A program made the position numbers and the translations under genes. The notes beneath the pieces were generated by a model. It was not told the DNA's origin, ran no database searches, and saw only the letters and a program-made list of their open reading frames with translations. Shown here one piece after another: positions 1 through 7,565 of a stretch of 60,609 bases of DNA. Each line of letters starts with the position of its first letter. Within the stretch, counting starts at the first letter, position 1. Origin of the DNA: Asanoa hainanensis (GTDB lineage Bacteria; Actinomycetota; Actinomycetes; Mycobacteriales; Micromonosporaceae); the NCBI RefSeq assembly GCF_900188485.1, contig NZ_FZPH01000029.1, positions 1 to 60,609 on the forward strand, written 5' to 3'.

Positions 1-390
1 ACCCAACACCGGGTCACGCCCGCGCAAGAACCGGCCGGGTTCCAACCCGCACACCTCCACGGACTCCGGTTCCGACCCCAGCCTCCGCGCCACCCGACAC
101 CCAGTCGCGGCCGCGGAAGAACCGGCACGTTTCGACCCGCACGCCCCACACACACTTCCGCCTCGACGTTGCCGGTCGCCCGGTCACTGGTCCGCCCCCC
201 GGGATTCCGGCGGGTTTGGGCGCCGACCGACACGCGGGTGGCGACACACCCAACGGCGGGCAGGTGTTCGTGCCCTGCGCGTCGACAGGTGGGAGCGGAT
301 GGGCTGAAAGCCCTGAATCACGGACTTTCTTCGCGATATAACCGATGGGTCTCCAATGAGGAGGAATTTCGGCTTTCATCGAGGAGAGAC
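1..390. other. Left-edge region without a convincing gene
   Basis: No reading frame here has a recognisable product. Two imperfect copies of a unit built on AAGAACCGGC followed by ACCCGCAC lie at about 23-51 and 115-142, roughly 92 bp apart, with a weaker related stretch between them. Open frames crossing this part on either strand look like GC-driven shadows. The last 100 bp presumably hold the promoter of the gene at 391; an AGGAGGAA-like stretch near 359-366 is too far from that start to be its ribosome-binding site. Confidence 0.5.
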
Positions 391-924
391 GTGGAACCTT
401 TAAGTCGACGCCGCGCCGTGCGGGTGCTGAGCGTGAGCGGGCTTGCTGTCGCGACACTGTTGGCTGTCGGCAGTTTGGCTCAGGCCGAGCCCGAGGGCGG
501 CGGGGCGCGGGTCATCGACGCCTGCGTCAACAAGGCGACCGGTGACGTGCGCATCCCGACCTCGTACCGGCCGGATTGCGGGCCGTTCGAGCACAGCATC
601 CGTTGGAACGTTCGCGGCCCGCGTGGTCCGCAGGGTCCCCCCGGACCCGCCGGGCTGACCGGGCCCAGCCAGGTGCTCAGTGAGACCGAGGACATTCCGG
701 CCAACAGCGCGTTCCAGAACGTCAGCGTCGAATGCCCCGACGGGCTGGTGCCGACCGGCGGCGGCTTCCAGGTCGACTCCCCCGACCTCACCGTCATCGG
801 CAGCGTCCCGCTGGTCGGCCCAGGTGGCAGCGGGCTGCTGGGCTGGCAGGCGACCTTCACCAACACCACCGACGAGGTGCACGCGGGAACGGCCTACATC
901 CTCTGCTACACCGCACCGAGCTGA
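391..924 (+). CDS. Secreted protein with a short collagen-like motif
   Basis: 177 residues. The GTG at 391 is chosen because GAGGAGAG lies just upstream (381-388) and because it gives a typical Sec signal: a basic start with an RRR cluster, a hydrophobic stretch at about 14-28, and AQA as a likely signal-peptidase site near 30. A Gly-Pro-rich collagen-like run (GPRGPQGPPGPAGLTGP) sits at about 73-89. The C-terminal ~90 residues are Cys-containing and probably beta-rich, with GGGFQVDS and a final ILCYTAP. Similar short secreted proteins with one collagen-type segment occur in soil actinobacteria, but I know of no assigned function. The 3' end overlaps the convergent PH-domain gene by 19 bp. 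Exported location is inferred from the signal peptide. Confidence 0.75.
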   Translation: MEPLSRRRAVRVLSVSGLAVATLLAVGSLAQAEPEGGGARVIDACVNKATGDVRIPTSYRPDCGPFEHSIRWNVRGPRGPQGPPGPAGLTGPSQVLSETEDIPANSAFQNVSVECPDGLVPTGGGFQVDSPDLTVIGSVPLVGPGGSGLLGWQATFTNTTDEVHAGTAYILCYTAPS

Positions 925-1367
925 CGCGGCTCCAAAGCGGCCAGGACCGCGCTGAACTGGTCGGCCGGCAGGACGATCCGGTTGAAATGGAACGACTGCG
1001 AGCCGCGGCGCCAGATCGGCGTCGGGAGGTGGCGCTGCGGCTCGCGGGTCGTCACCCAGATCTGCCACGCGTCGTAGCCGTCGGCCTGGCCCGTCCAGAC
1101 CCGGTCGACCCGGGGCCAGGGCACGACGCGGGTACGCGCGACCGATCGGATCTTGATCCCGCCCGCGCCGACGTACACCCCGACCAGCACGGTCCGCCAC
1201 AGCACCACCTGCCAGAGCAGCACGAACGGGAGGGCCACCAGGGCGACGACCGGGCGACCGGTCAGCGCGGGCGCGACCGTCGGCACCAGGCCGGCGACCG
1301 ACCAGCCCACCGCGAACCCGTAACGCCCACGGTCATGACCGGCGACCACCGGGCGCCAGCGCGTCAC
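906..1367 (-). CDS. PH-domain-like integral membrane protein
   Basis: 153 residues. Two hydrophobic stretches at about 18-33 and 38-55 are followed by a soluble domain that starts VGVYVGAGGIKIRS and contains the RVVPWPRVDRV pattern typical of bacterial PH-like (YdbT/bPH2-type) membrane proteins. A later WQIWVTT strand and a C-terminal helix fit the PH fold. Such proteins are usually of unknown function. The start overlaps the stop of the upstream oxidase-fold gene by 4 bp, so the two are probably cotranscribed and translationally coupled. The 3' end overlaps the convergent secreted-protein gene. Confidence 0.75.
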   Translation of the reverse strand: MTRWRPVVAGHDRGRYGFAVGWSVAGLVPTVAPALTGRPVVALVALPFVLLWQVVLWRTVLVGVYVGAGGIKIRSVARTRVVPWPRVDRVWTGQADGYDAWQIWVTTREPQRHLPTPIWRRGSQSFHFNRIVLPADQFSAVLAALEPRQLGAV

Positions 1368-1852
1368 GCCCAGGGCTGCGCGGCGCGGCGCGAGTCGATC
1401 CCGTTGGGAGCGCCGTACTTCGGGTCGCTCCCCCGGATGTGCACGTCGAGGGCCGTCGCCCGGGCGCGGTAGAGCCGCAGCTCCGCGGCACCCGACAGCT
1501 CGGCGGGGGTGAAGGCGACCGCGCCGGGCGCCACGTCAAGAAACGCCTCGGCACACCGGCGGGGCAGCTCTTCGAAAGGCACCTCGGCCGCGACCGCGTC
1601 CACGTACACGGCGCGACCGCGACCGATCGCGGCGCTGGAGTCGAAGACGACGATGGCGACGTCGGGCCGCTCGGCGACGTTGAGCGAGTGCCGGGCCACC
1701 GGCGAGGATACCCAGTAGAAGTCGCGATAGCCGACGTGGGTGAAGTAGACCGGCGAGACCCGCGGCCGCGCGGAAGGCCCGACGGTGCCCAGCGTCAGAT
1801 AGCTGTTGGCGTCGATGATCTGGCGCGCCATCTCGTCGAGCTCGTCCCTCAT
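1364..1852 (-). CDS. Pyridoxamine 5'-phosphate oxidase-fold protein
   Basis: 162 residues with the split-barrel flavin-binding arrangement of the PNPOx-like family. It has an N-terminal helix (LDEMARQIIDANSYLTLGTV), then PRVSPVYFTH, the YWVSSPVARHSLNV segment that contacts the cofactor phosphate in relatives, and a VAIVVFDSS strand. Members bind FMN, F420 or haem and often reduce or store small molecules; the cofactor cannot be decided from sequence here. It is not the vitamin B6 enzyme PdxH, which is longer and has a conserved C-terminus. It is first of a two-gene unit with the PH-domain gene. The 119 bp to helR hold both divergent promoters. Confidence 0.8.
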   Translation of the reverse strand: MRDELDEMARQIIDANSYLTLGTVGPSARPRVSPVYFTHVGYRDFYWVSSPVARHSLNVAERPDVAIVVFDSSAAIGRGRAVYVDAVAAEVPFEELPRRCAEAFLDVAPGAVAFTPAELSGAAELRLYRARATALDVHIRGSDPKYGAPNGIDSRRAAQPWA

Positions 1853-1971
1853 CCCCTTTAACTATACGTGCGGCGCAACCCCTACGAATCGACCAGGATG
1901 CTGATTTTCCCGCTCTGACCTGCTCATATGCTCGTCGGGACCCACTACGAGCGGATACCCGGGGGAGCATC

Positions 1972-4359
1972 GTGCCCGCAGTCAGGACACAGGAAATCGC
2001 CGCTGAGCAGCAGGTTGTCGATCGGATCCACCAGCGCCTCGACGTGCTGCGCGAGCAGGCCAGGGCGCTCGAAGGCGAAGGGCACCAGAGGGCGACGACG
2101 AGGTCGGCGACCGGGCTGGTGGAGCGGGACGCGATCGTCCACCGGGCCGCCACCCGGATGCACGAGCTCGACTCCGAGGCCGACGGCCTGGTGTTCGGGC
2201 GGCTGGACTTCACCGACGGCGACACGTACCACATCGGACGGTTGGGCGTCCGCGACGGCATCGAGCCGCTCCTGGTCGACTGGCGTGCGCCGGCGGCGGC
2301 GCCGTTCTACCGCGCGACCACCGGCGACCCGCTGGGCGTGGTTCGGCGCCGGGTCATCTTCTGTCGCGGCGAGCGGGTCGTCGACCTCGACGACGACCTG
2401 CTGTCCCCCGAAGCCACCGCCGCCGGCGACCTGCGCGTGCTCGGCGAGGGCGCCCTGCTGGCCGCGCTGCGCCGGTCCCGGGGCCCGCACATGCGCGACA
2501 TCGTCACCACCATCCAGCGCGAGCAGGACGAGGCCATCCGGGCGCCCGCCCGCGGCGTCACGCTGATCACCGGCGGCCCGGGCACCGGCAAGACCCAGGT
2601 GGCGTTGCACCGTGCCGCGTACCTGCTCTACACCGACCGGGGCCGGTTCACCGGCGGCCGCATCCTGGTGGTCGGCCCGTCGACGGTGTTCACGGACTAC
2701 ATCGGCCGGGTGCTGCCGTCGCTCGGCGAGGACAGCGTGCACCTGCGGGCCATCGGCGAGCTGTTCGACGGGGTGACCGCCACCCGCCGCGACCGCGCCG
2801 AGGTCGCCCGGATCAAAGGCAGCGAGCACATGCGCGAGGTGCTGACCGAGCTGATGTGGCAGACACCGCCGGGAGCACCAGACAAACTGCGCATCGTGTA
2901 CGCCGGTCAGGTGCTCACGATCGGCGCCGGAGACCTGTCGGCCGCCCGCACCCGGGTCCGCGCCCGCTGCGAGGCCGACGGCACGCTGCCCAACTCCGCC
3001 CGGAGGGCCGCCGCCGCGGTCCTGCTCGACGAGCTGTGGTCCACCGTGGACGCCGACCACCTCGACCGCGAGCTGTTCCTCTACGAGGTCGGCGACCGGA
3101 GCGAGTTCCAGCGGTTCCTGCGCGCGTGGTGGCCGCCCCTGACCCCGACGGCGGTGCTGGCGTGGCTGGCCGACCCGTCCCGCGTGGCCGGCCCGGACGC
3201 CGAGACCCTGTCCGCCTCTTACGGAGACGGCTTCTCGGTCGACGACGTGCCGCTGCTCGACGAGCTGACCGGGTTGCTCGGCGACCCACCACCGCCGCCG
3301 CGCGCCCCCAAGCCGGAGTGGCAGCTCCGCGAGCTGACCACCGAACGGCGGCTCGGGGAGACCTTCGTGCTGAGCTGCGGGCTCCAGGAGGGCTGGGAGC
3401 TCTACGCCCCCGGGCTGGCGACGCCGATGGCGCTGGCCGGCCCGGGCATCGACAACGACGCGGCCGGCCTCGCCCAGCGGTGGGCCGAGGCGGTCATCCT
3501 GCGCGAGGGCCACCAGGTGGTGGGCTGGACGGACGGCTTCGACCCGCACGGCGAGGAGGGCTATGTGCCGGTGCTCGCCGAGCCGCTGCCGGTCGCCGAG
3601 ACCGACGACACGCCGGTGGAGGAGCCGTACCTCCACGTAATCGTCGACGAGGCGCAGGACCTGTCGCCGATGGAGTGCCGGATGATCGCGCGGCGGGCGG
3701 CGTACGCGTCGATGACCATCGTCGGTGACCTCGGCCAGGCGACCCACCCACTGGCCGCGGACTCGTGGGCGGACCTGGTCTCCCGGCTCGGCAAGCACGA
3801 GGTGCGCGCGCTTGACCTGCACACGGGCTACCGCGTGCCACAGACGATCGCGGACTACGCGGCCCGCGCGCTGGCCCCGGGCATCGAACCGACCCGCTCG
3901 TACCAGCCGGGCGGAAAGCTGGAGGTGCGCCAGGTCGACGACCTGGCCGCGGCGGCCCGGGAGGAGATCACGAGGATGCCGGCCGAGGCGACGGTGGCGG
4001 TAATCGCGGCCGACAACCTGGCGCAGACCCTCGGCGCGATCCCCGGAGCCACCGTCGTCCCGGCCAGCATGGTCAAGGGCCTCGAGTACGACCACGTGAT
4101 CGTCCTGGAGCCCGGCGAAATCGTCGCCGCCGAGCCCCGCGGCCTGGCCCGCCTCTACGTGACCCTGACCCGAGCGGTCGCGGGCCTGGTCGTCCTCCAC
4201 CGCGAGCCGCTCCCCGCGGAGCTAGTCCTTGGGGTGGGTGCGGGCGTAGTGGCGGGCGACGCGGGTGCGGTTGCCGCAGATGTTGGGGGTGCACCACTGG
4301 CGGCGGGTGGTCTCGGCCAGGAACAGCATCGAGCAGGCGGGGTTGGCGCATCGGCGTAG
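1972..4359 (+). CDS. helR: HelD/HelR-type RNA polymerase recycling ATPase
   Basis: 795 residues, superfamily 1 (UvrD/Rep-like). The start is GTG at 1972 with GGGGGAG at 1961-1967. Residues 1-60 form the charged helical N-terminal arm expected of HelD proteins. The Walker A motif GGPGTGKTQ is at 201-209. Walker B (IVDEAQD) is near 556-562. The late motifs KGLEYDHVIVLEP and ARLYVTLTRA are present near the end of the normal domain. HelD-family proteins free stalled RNA polymerase from DNA; the actinobacterial HelR branch also protects polymerase from rifampicin. Assignment to that branch is inference. Homologues normally end soon after the last motif. Here about 45 low-similarity residues follow and run antisense across the 3' end of the CGNR gene (4222-4359), which suggests a lost stop codon. 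Confidence 0.85.
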   Translation: MPAVRTQEIAAEQQVVDRIHQRLDVLREQARALEGEGHQRATTRSATGLVERDAIVHRAATRMHELDSEADGLVFGRLDFTDGDTYHIGRLGVRDGIEPLLVDWRAPAAAPFYRATTGDPLGVVRRRVIFCRGERVVDLDDDLLSPEATAAGDLRVLGEGALLAALRRSRGPHMRDIVTTIQREQDEAIRAPARGVTLITGGPGTGKTQVALHRAAYLLYTDRGRFTGGRILVVGPSTVFTDYIGRVLPSLGEDSVHLRAIGELFDGVTATRRDRAEVARIKGSEHMREVLTELMWQTPPGAPDKLRIVYAGQVLTIGAGDLSAARTRVRARCEADGTLPNSARRAAAAVLLDELWSTVDADHLDRELFLYEVGDRSEFQRFLRAWWPPLTPTAVLAWLADPSRVAGPDAETLSASYGDGFSVDDVPLLDELTGLLGDPPPPPRAPKPEWQLRELTTERRLGETFVLSCGLQEGWELYAPGLATPMALAGPGIDNDAAGLAQRWAEAVILREGHQVVGWTDGFDPHGEEGYVPVLAEPLPVAETDDTPVEEPYLHVIVDEAQDLSPMECRMIARRAAYASMTIVGDLGQATHPLAADSWADLVSRLGKHEVRALDLHTGYRVPQTIADYAARALAPGIEPTRSYQPGGKLEVRQVDDLAAAAREEITRMPAEATVAVIAADNLAQTLGAIPGATVVPASMVKGLEYDHVIVLEPGEIVAAEPRGLARLYVTLTRAVAGLVVLHREPLPAELVLGVGAGVVAGDAGAVAADVGGAPLAAGGLGQEQHRAGGVGASA

Positions 4360-4812
4360 CCGGGCCAGCCGCTGTTCGTCGGCCAGCAGCTCGATCGCGC
4401 CGCGCGCGGTGGCGGCCAGGGCCGCGTTGCCGCCGTGCTCGGTGTGCCAGTCGGTCTCCTCGCGGTAGCCCCCGTCCACACCGACCAGGCGCAGGCTGGT
4501 CGGGACCGCGGCGGCCACGGCGTTGACCTCGTCGAGGCTGCCCGGGCCTGGCCGGCGGCCCTCCAGGTGGGCGTCGAACAGGTCGCGGATCGCCGTGCGC
4601 AGCCGCTGGGTGCCGGCCAGGTCCGGGGTCGGGCCGGCGGGCAGGCGCGACGACTGCAGCCGCCACCAGGCCTCCACCGCCGCCGGGTCTGCGATCAGGT
4701 CCTGTGGTGGGTTGGTCACGAGCATCTTGGTGTCGACCAGGTCGAGCGCGACCACCGGCTCGCCGCCCATCGGGAAACCAGCCGCCTGGACCTCGGCCAG
4801 ACTGATGCTCAC
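4222..4812 (-). CDS. CGNR zinc-finger protein, putative transcriptional regulator
   Basis: 196 residues. The N-terminal ~140 residues match the helical ABATE-like stress domain, with LDLVDTKMLVT near the start and a DLFDAHLEGR helix. The C-terminus is a CGNR zinc finger: C155 and C160 (CANPAC), C174 and C179 (WCTPNICGNR), followed by a basic helix that is expected to touch DNA. The start is GTG at 4812; the only purine-rich candidate ribosome site is GGTGGGTG just upstream. It is divergent to the SDR gene at 4914, and an inverted repeat in the shared 101 bp looks like its operator, so local control of the SDR is the simplest reading. The 3' end overlaps helR by 138 bp tail to tail. Confidence 0.85.
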   Translation of the reverse strand: MSISLAEVQAAGFPMGGEPVVALDLVDTKMLVTNPPQDLIADPAAVEAWWRLQSSRLPAGPTPDLAGTQRLRTAIRDLFDAHLEGRRPGPGSLDEVNAVAAAVPTSLRLVGVDGGYREETDWHTEHGGNAALAATARGAIELLADEQRLARLRRCANPACSMLFLAETTRRQWCTPNICGNRTRVARHYARTHPKD

Positions 4813-4826
4813 CCACCCACCCTATC

Positions 4827-4900
4827 CATTAGTTGGGACGATCGCGAGAACCGCTTGCGCCTCCGCGCCTAATGCTTCTAGCGTCGAGTTATGCATTAGG
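4827..4900. promoter_or_regulatory. Divergent promoter with inverted-repeat operator (CGNR/SDR)
   Basis: CCTAATGC at 4868-4875 and GCATTAGG at 4893-4900 are exact inverted copies with a 17-bp spacer. A further CATTAG half-site lies at 4827-4832. For the SDR gene a plausible promoter is TTGCGC (4855-4860) and TAGCGT (4879-4884) with an 18-bp spacer. The left arm then falls between -35 and -10, and the right arm covers the transcript start and reaches the ribosome-binding site. That geometry fits repression. Binding by the adjacent CGNR protein is inference. Confidence 0.6.
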
Positions 4901-4913
4901 GAGGAGCAGGACC

Positions 4914-5624
4914 ATGACACTCAAGGACCGGACCGTGCTGGTCATCGGCCGGGGCGGCGGGATCGCCCGGGCCACCACCGACGCCGTGCGGGAGGCCGGT
5001 GCGTCGGTCGTGGTCGCCGGGCGCGACCCGGCCAAGCTCGCCCTCGCCTACGACGACCCAGCGATCACCGCCGAGACCGTCGACCTCACCGACGAGTCCA
5101 GCATCGCCGGGCTCGCCGAGCGCCTCGGCACCGTCGACCACGTGGTCACCACCGCCTCGGCGCGGGCCCGGGGGCCGGTGGGCGGGCTCGACCCCGACGT
5201 CGTCGAGCTGTCGCTGCGCACCAAGGCGCTCGGGGCGATCCTGCTGGCCAAGCACTTCGCCAACCGGATGCCGGCGGACGGCTCGTTCCTGCTGTTCTCG
5301 GGCACCACCGCGGTCAAGCCGGCGGCCGGGATGCTGGCGGTCGCGGCCACGAACGGCGCCGTGGACGCGATCGTGCGCTCGCTCGCCGTGGAGCTCGCGC
5401 CGATCCGGGTCAACGCGATCTCACCCGGCACGATCGACACCGGCGCGTACGACGCGCTCGGCCCGGAGAAGAAGCAGGCCCTGTTCGCCGGCCGGAGTGG
5501 TACCAACCCGGCCCGCCGGGTCGGCACGGCCGACGACGTGGCCCAGGCGGTCGTCTTCGCGCTCACCAACACCTTCCTGACCGGGGTGTCGTTGGGCATC
5601 GACGGCGGCGAGAGGCTGGTGTGA
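4914..5624 (+). CDS. Atypical short-chain dehydrogenase/reductase family protein
   Basis: 236 residues. ATG at 4914 follows GGGAGGAG (4899-4906). The Rossmann start VLVIGRGGGIARA resembles the SDR nucleotide-binding turn but is not the usual TGxxxGIG. The C-terminal half is strongly SDR-like: RSLAVELAPIRVNAISPG, then a T-rich segment, and a final LGIDGGE. At the place where SDRs carry the catalytic Tyr-x-x-x-Lys, the sequence reads VAATN before GAVDAIVRSL, so both catalytic residues are missing; the upstream Ser is present as FSGTTA. It may be a non-catalytic NAD(P)-binding protein or use other residues. Divergent to the CGNR regulator and probably controlled by it. Confidence 0.8.
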   Translation: MTLKDRTVLVIGRGGGIARATTDAVREAGASVVVAGRDPAKLALAYDDPAITAETVDLTDESSIAGLAERLGTVDHVVTTASARARGPVGGLDPDVVELSLRTKALGAILLAKHFANRMPADGSFLLFSGTTAVKPAAGMLAVAATNGAVDAIVRSLAVELAPIRVNAISPGTIDTGAYDALGPEKKQALFAGRSGTNPARRVGTADDVAQAVVFALTNTFLTGVSLGIDGGERLV

Positions 5625-5713
5625 CATGCGTGGCGAGCGGTTCAGCGGCCCGGCCGCGGTGACGCCCGTTGTCGGCCCGCTGCCGCCGATCTACGTTGGC
5701 GAGAGGGGGAGCC

Positions 5714-7402
5714 ATGGCGACGCTGTTGTCGGTGAACGTCGGAATGCCCAAGGACGTGCAGTGGCAGGGTCGGACCGTCTACACCGGAGTGTTCAAGACA
5801 CCGGTGCCGGGGCGCACGATGGCCCGCCGGCTCAACCTCGACGGCGACGGCCAGGGCGACAAGGACGGCCACGGCGGCGAGATGCGGGCGGTGCTGGTCT
5901 ACCAGACCGACTCGTACGCACACTGGTCCAAATTCTTCGACAAGGACCTCGGCGGGCACGGCGCCTTCGGTGAGAACTTCACCGTCGACGGGCTGCCGGA
6001 CGACGAGGTGCACATCGGCGACCGCTACCGGATCGGCCAGGCCGAGTTCGAGGTCACCCAGCCCCGGGTCACCTGCTTCCGGGTCGGCCTGCGGCTGGGC
6101 GAGCCGCGGCTGCCGGCGCTGCTGGTCGGCCATCACCGTCCCGGCTTCTACCTGCGGGTGATCACCGAGGGCGAGGTCGGCGCCGGCGACGAGATCGTCC
6201 GCACCCGGGTCGGGCCGCACCGGGTCACCGTGGCCGAGGTCGACGCGCTGCTCTACCTGCCGAACCCCGACCACGACCGGATCCGCGACGCCCTCGACAT
6301 TCCGGCGCTCAGCCCGGGGTGGCAGGCGTCGTTCCACGAGGTGCTGGCCGGCGGCGGGGGGCTCGCCCCGATCCCCGTCGGTCACGAGCCGGCCTGGAAG
6401 GGCTTCAAGAAGCTGCGGGTCGACCGGATCGTGCCGGAGAACGCCTCGATCACGTCCTACTACCTGGCCCCGACCGACGACGAGGCCCTGCCGGCCGTGC
6501 AGCCCGGCCAGTACCTGACGCTGCGGGTCCCGGAGGCGGGCGACCCCGTGCCGGTGCGCTCCTACTCGCTCTCGGACCCGGTCGCGTACCGGATCAGCGT
6601 CAAGCGCGAGACACACGGCGCGGTCAGCGGCTTCCTGGCCGACCACCTGCGGCCGGGCGCGCTGATCGAGGTGGCGCCCGCCCGGGGCGAGTTCCTGCTG
6701 GCCGACGGCACCGACCCGGTCCTGCTCATCTCGGCCGGCATCGGCGTCACCCCGGTGCTGGCGATGCTGCACCGGCTGGCCGCCAACCGCGACCGGCGCG
6801 AGATCTGGTGGATCCACACGGCGCACGACGCGCACCACGAGGCCTTCGCGGACGAGACCCGGAGCCTGCTGGCCGAGCTGCCGAACGCGCGGGAGCACGT
6901 CTACTGGTCGACCGAGACGCGGCTGACGGGGTCGGTGCTGGACGCGCTGGCACCGCCGAAGGGCGCCGACGCGTACGTGTGCGGCCCGGAGTCCTTCATG
7001 GACGACATCAGCAAAGCGCTGGTCGACTACGGCATGAGCCCGGCCAAGGTACGCACGGAGCTGTTCGCCGCCCGCTCGGCGATCAACCCGGGCATCACCG
7101 ACAAGACCCGCCGCCAGCCGCATCCGCCGGAGGGCCCACCCGGCACCGGCCCGCAGGTCACCTTCGCCCGCAGCGGCCTGAGCGTGCCGTGGTCCGACGA
7201 GCGCCGCTCGCTGCTGGAGCTGGCCGAGAGCTGCGACGTGCCGACCCGCTGGTCGTGCCGCACGGGCGTCTGCCACACGTGTGAGACAGGCCTGCTCTCG
7301 GGCGAGGTCGCCTTCGACCCGGAGCCCCTCGAACCCGCGGGGCCGGGCAACACGCTGATCTGCTGCTCCCGCCCCCGCGGCGAGGTGGTGCTGGATCTCT
7401 AG
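5714..7402 (+). CDS. MOSC domain / flavin reductase / [2Fe-2S] ferredoxin fusion
   Basis: 562 residues. ATG at 5714 has GAGAGGGGGA directly upstream. Residues ~1-165 are a MOSC domain of the YiiM kind, with GEMRAVLVYQ, GENFTVDGL and QPRVTCFRVG carrying the conserved Cys. A small helical segment follows (~175-215). Next come an FAD-binding barrel (RSYSLSDP near 283) and an NAD(P)-binding domain (LISAGIGVTPVLAML near 340, YVCGPESFMD near 425). The C-terminal ferredoxin has the plant-type Cys pattern CRTGVCHTC plus a later Cys (LICCS). YiiM-type MOSC proteins reduce N-hydroxylated compounds with the molybdenum cofactor, so a self-contained NAD(P)H to flavin to Fe-S to Mo electron path is likely. 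The substrate is unknown. Its stop codon abuts a MITE-like element. Confidence 0.85.
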   Translation: MATLLSVNVGMPKDVQWQGRTVYTGVFKTPVPGRTMARRLNLDGDGQGDKDGHGGEMRAVLVYQTDSYAHWSKFFDKDLGGHGAFGENFTVDGLPDDEVHIGDRYRIGQAEFEVTQPRVTCFRVGLRLGEPRLPALLVGHHRPGFYLRVITEGEVGAGDEIVRTRVGPHRVTVAEVDALLYLPNPDHDRIRDALDIPALSPGWQASFHEVLAGGGGLAPIPVGHEPAWKGFKKLRVDRIVPENASITSYYLAPTDDEALPAVQPGQYLTLRVPEAGDPVPVRSYSLSDPVAYRISVKRETHGAVSGFLADHLRPGALIEVAPARGEFLLADGTDPVLLISAGIGVTPVLAMLHRLAANRDRREIWWIHTAHDAHHEAFADETRSLLAELPNAREHVYWSTETRLTGSVLDALAPPKGADAYVCGPESFMDDISKALVDYGMSPAKVRTELFAARSAINPGITDKTRRQPHPPEGPPGTGPQVTFARSGLSVPWSDERRSLLELAESCDVPTRWSCRTGVCHTCETGLLSGEVAFDPEPLEPAGPGNTLICCSRPRGEVVLDL

Positions 7403-7565
7403 GGCCTTTCTCGTGGATCAGGGTGGTGCCCCGGCGAGGTCCAGGCGGCGTCCGGGCGTGCGCCGAGGTGGGTCGGATACCGGTGTTGTATCCGGCCCGG
7501 CTCCGCGTGCGGTCGGTCGTCGTCTGGGCCCGACGGGGTGCCGGCATGATCCACGAGACAGGCCC
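7402..7565. mobile_element. MITE-like element with 19-bp terminal inverted repeats
   Basis: The left end (7402-7420) and the inverted right end (7547-7565) match at 18 of 19 positions; both begin GGGCCT and continue TCTCGTGGATCA. The 164-bp element is flanked on each side by TA (7400-7401 and 7566-7567), the usual target duplication of IS630/Tc1-mariner and some IS5-group elements. It has no coding capacity. It separates the fusion-oxidoreductase gene from convergent ribH, and the stop codons of both genes are TA plus the first base of the element. Removing the element and one TA would still leave TAA for the left gene and TAG for ribH. A hairpin of the ends could also serve as a terminator. 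Confidence 0.7.

Noticed and set aside
14-457. 147-residue minus-strand frame at the left edge
   Set aside because: It covers the signal-peptide region of the gene at 391 and contains repeat-derived VRVGT patterns only.
1945-4200. 751-codon minus-strand frame opposite helR
   Set aside because: Shadow of helR, with no recognisable motifs.
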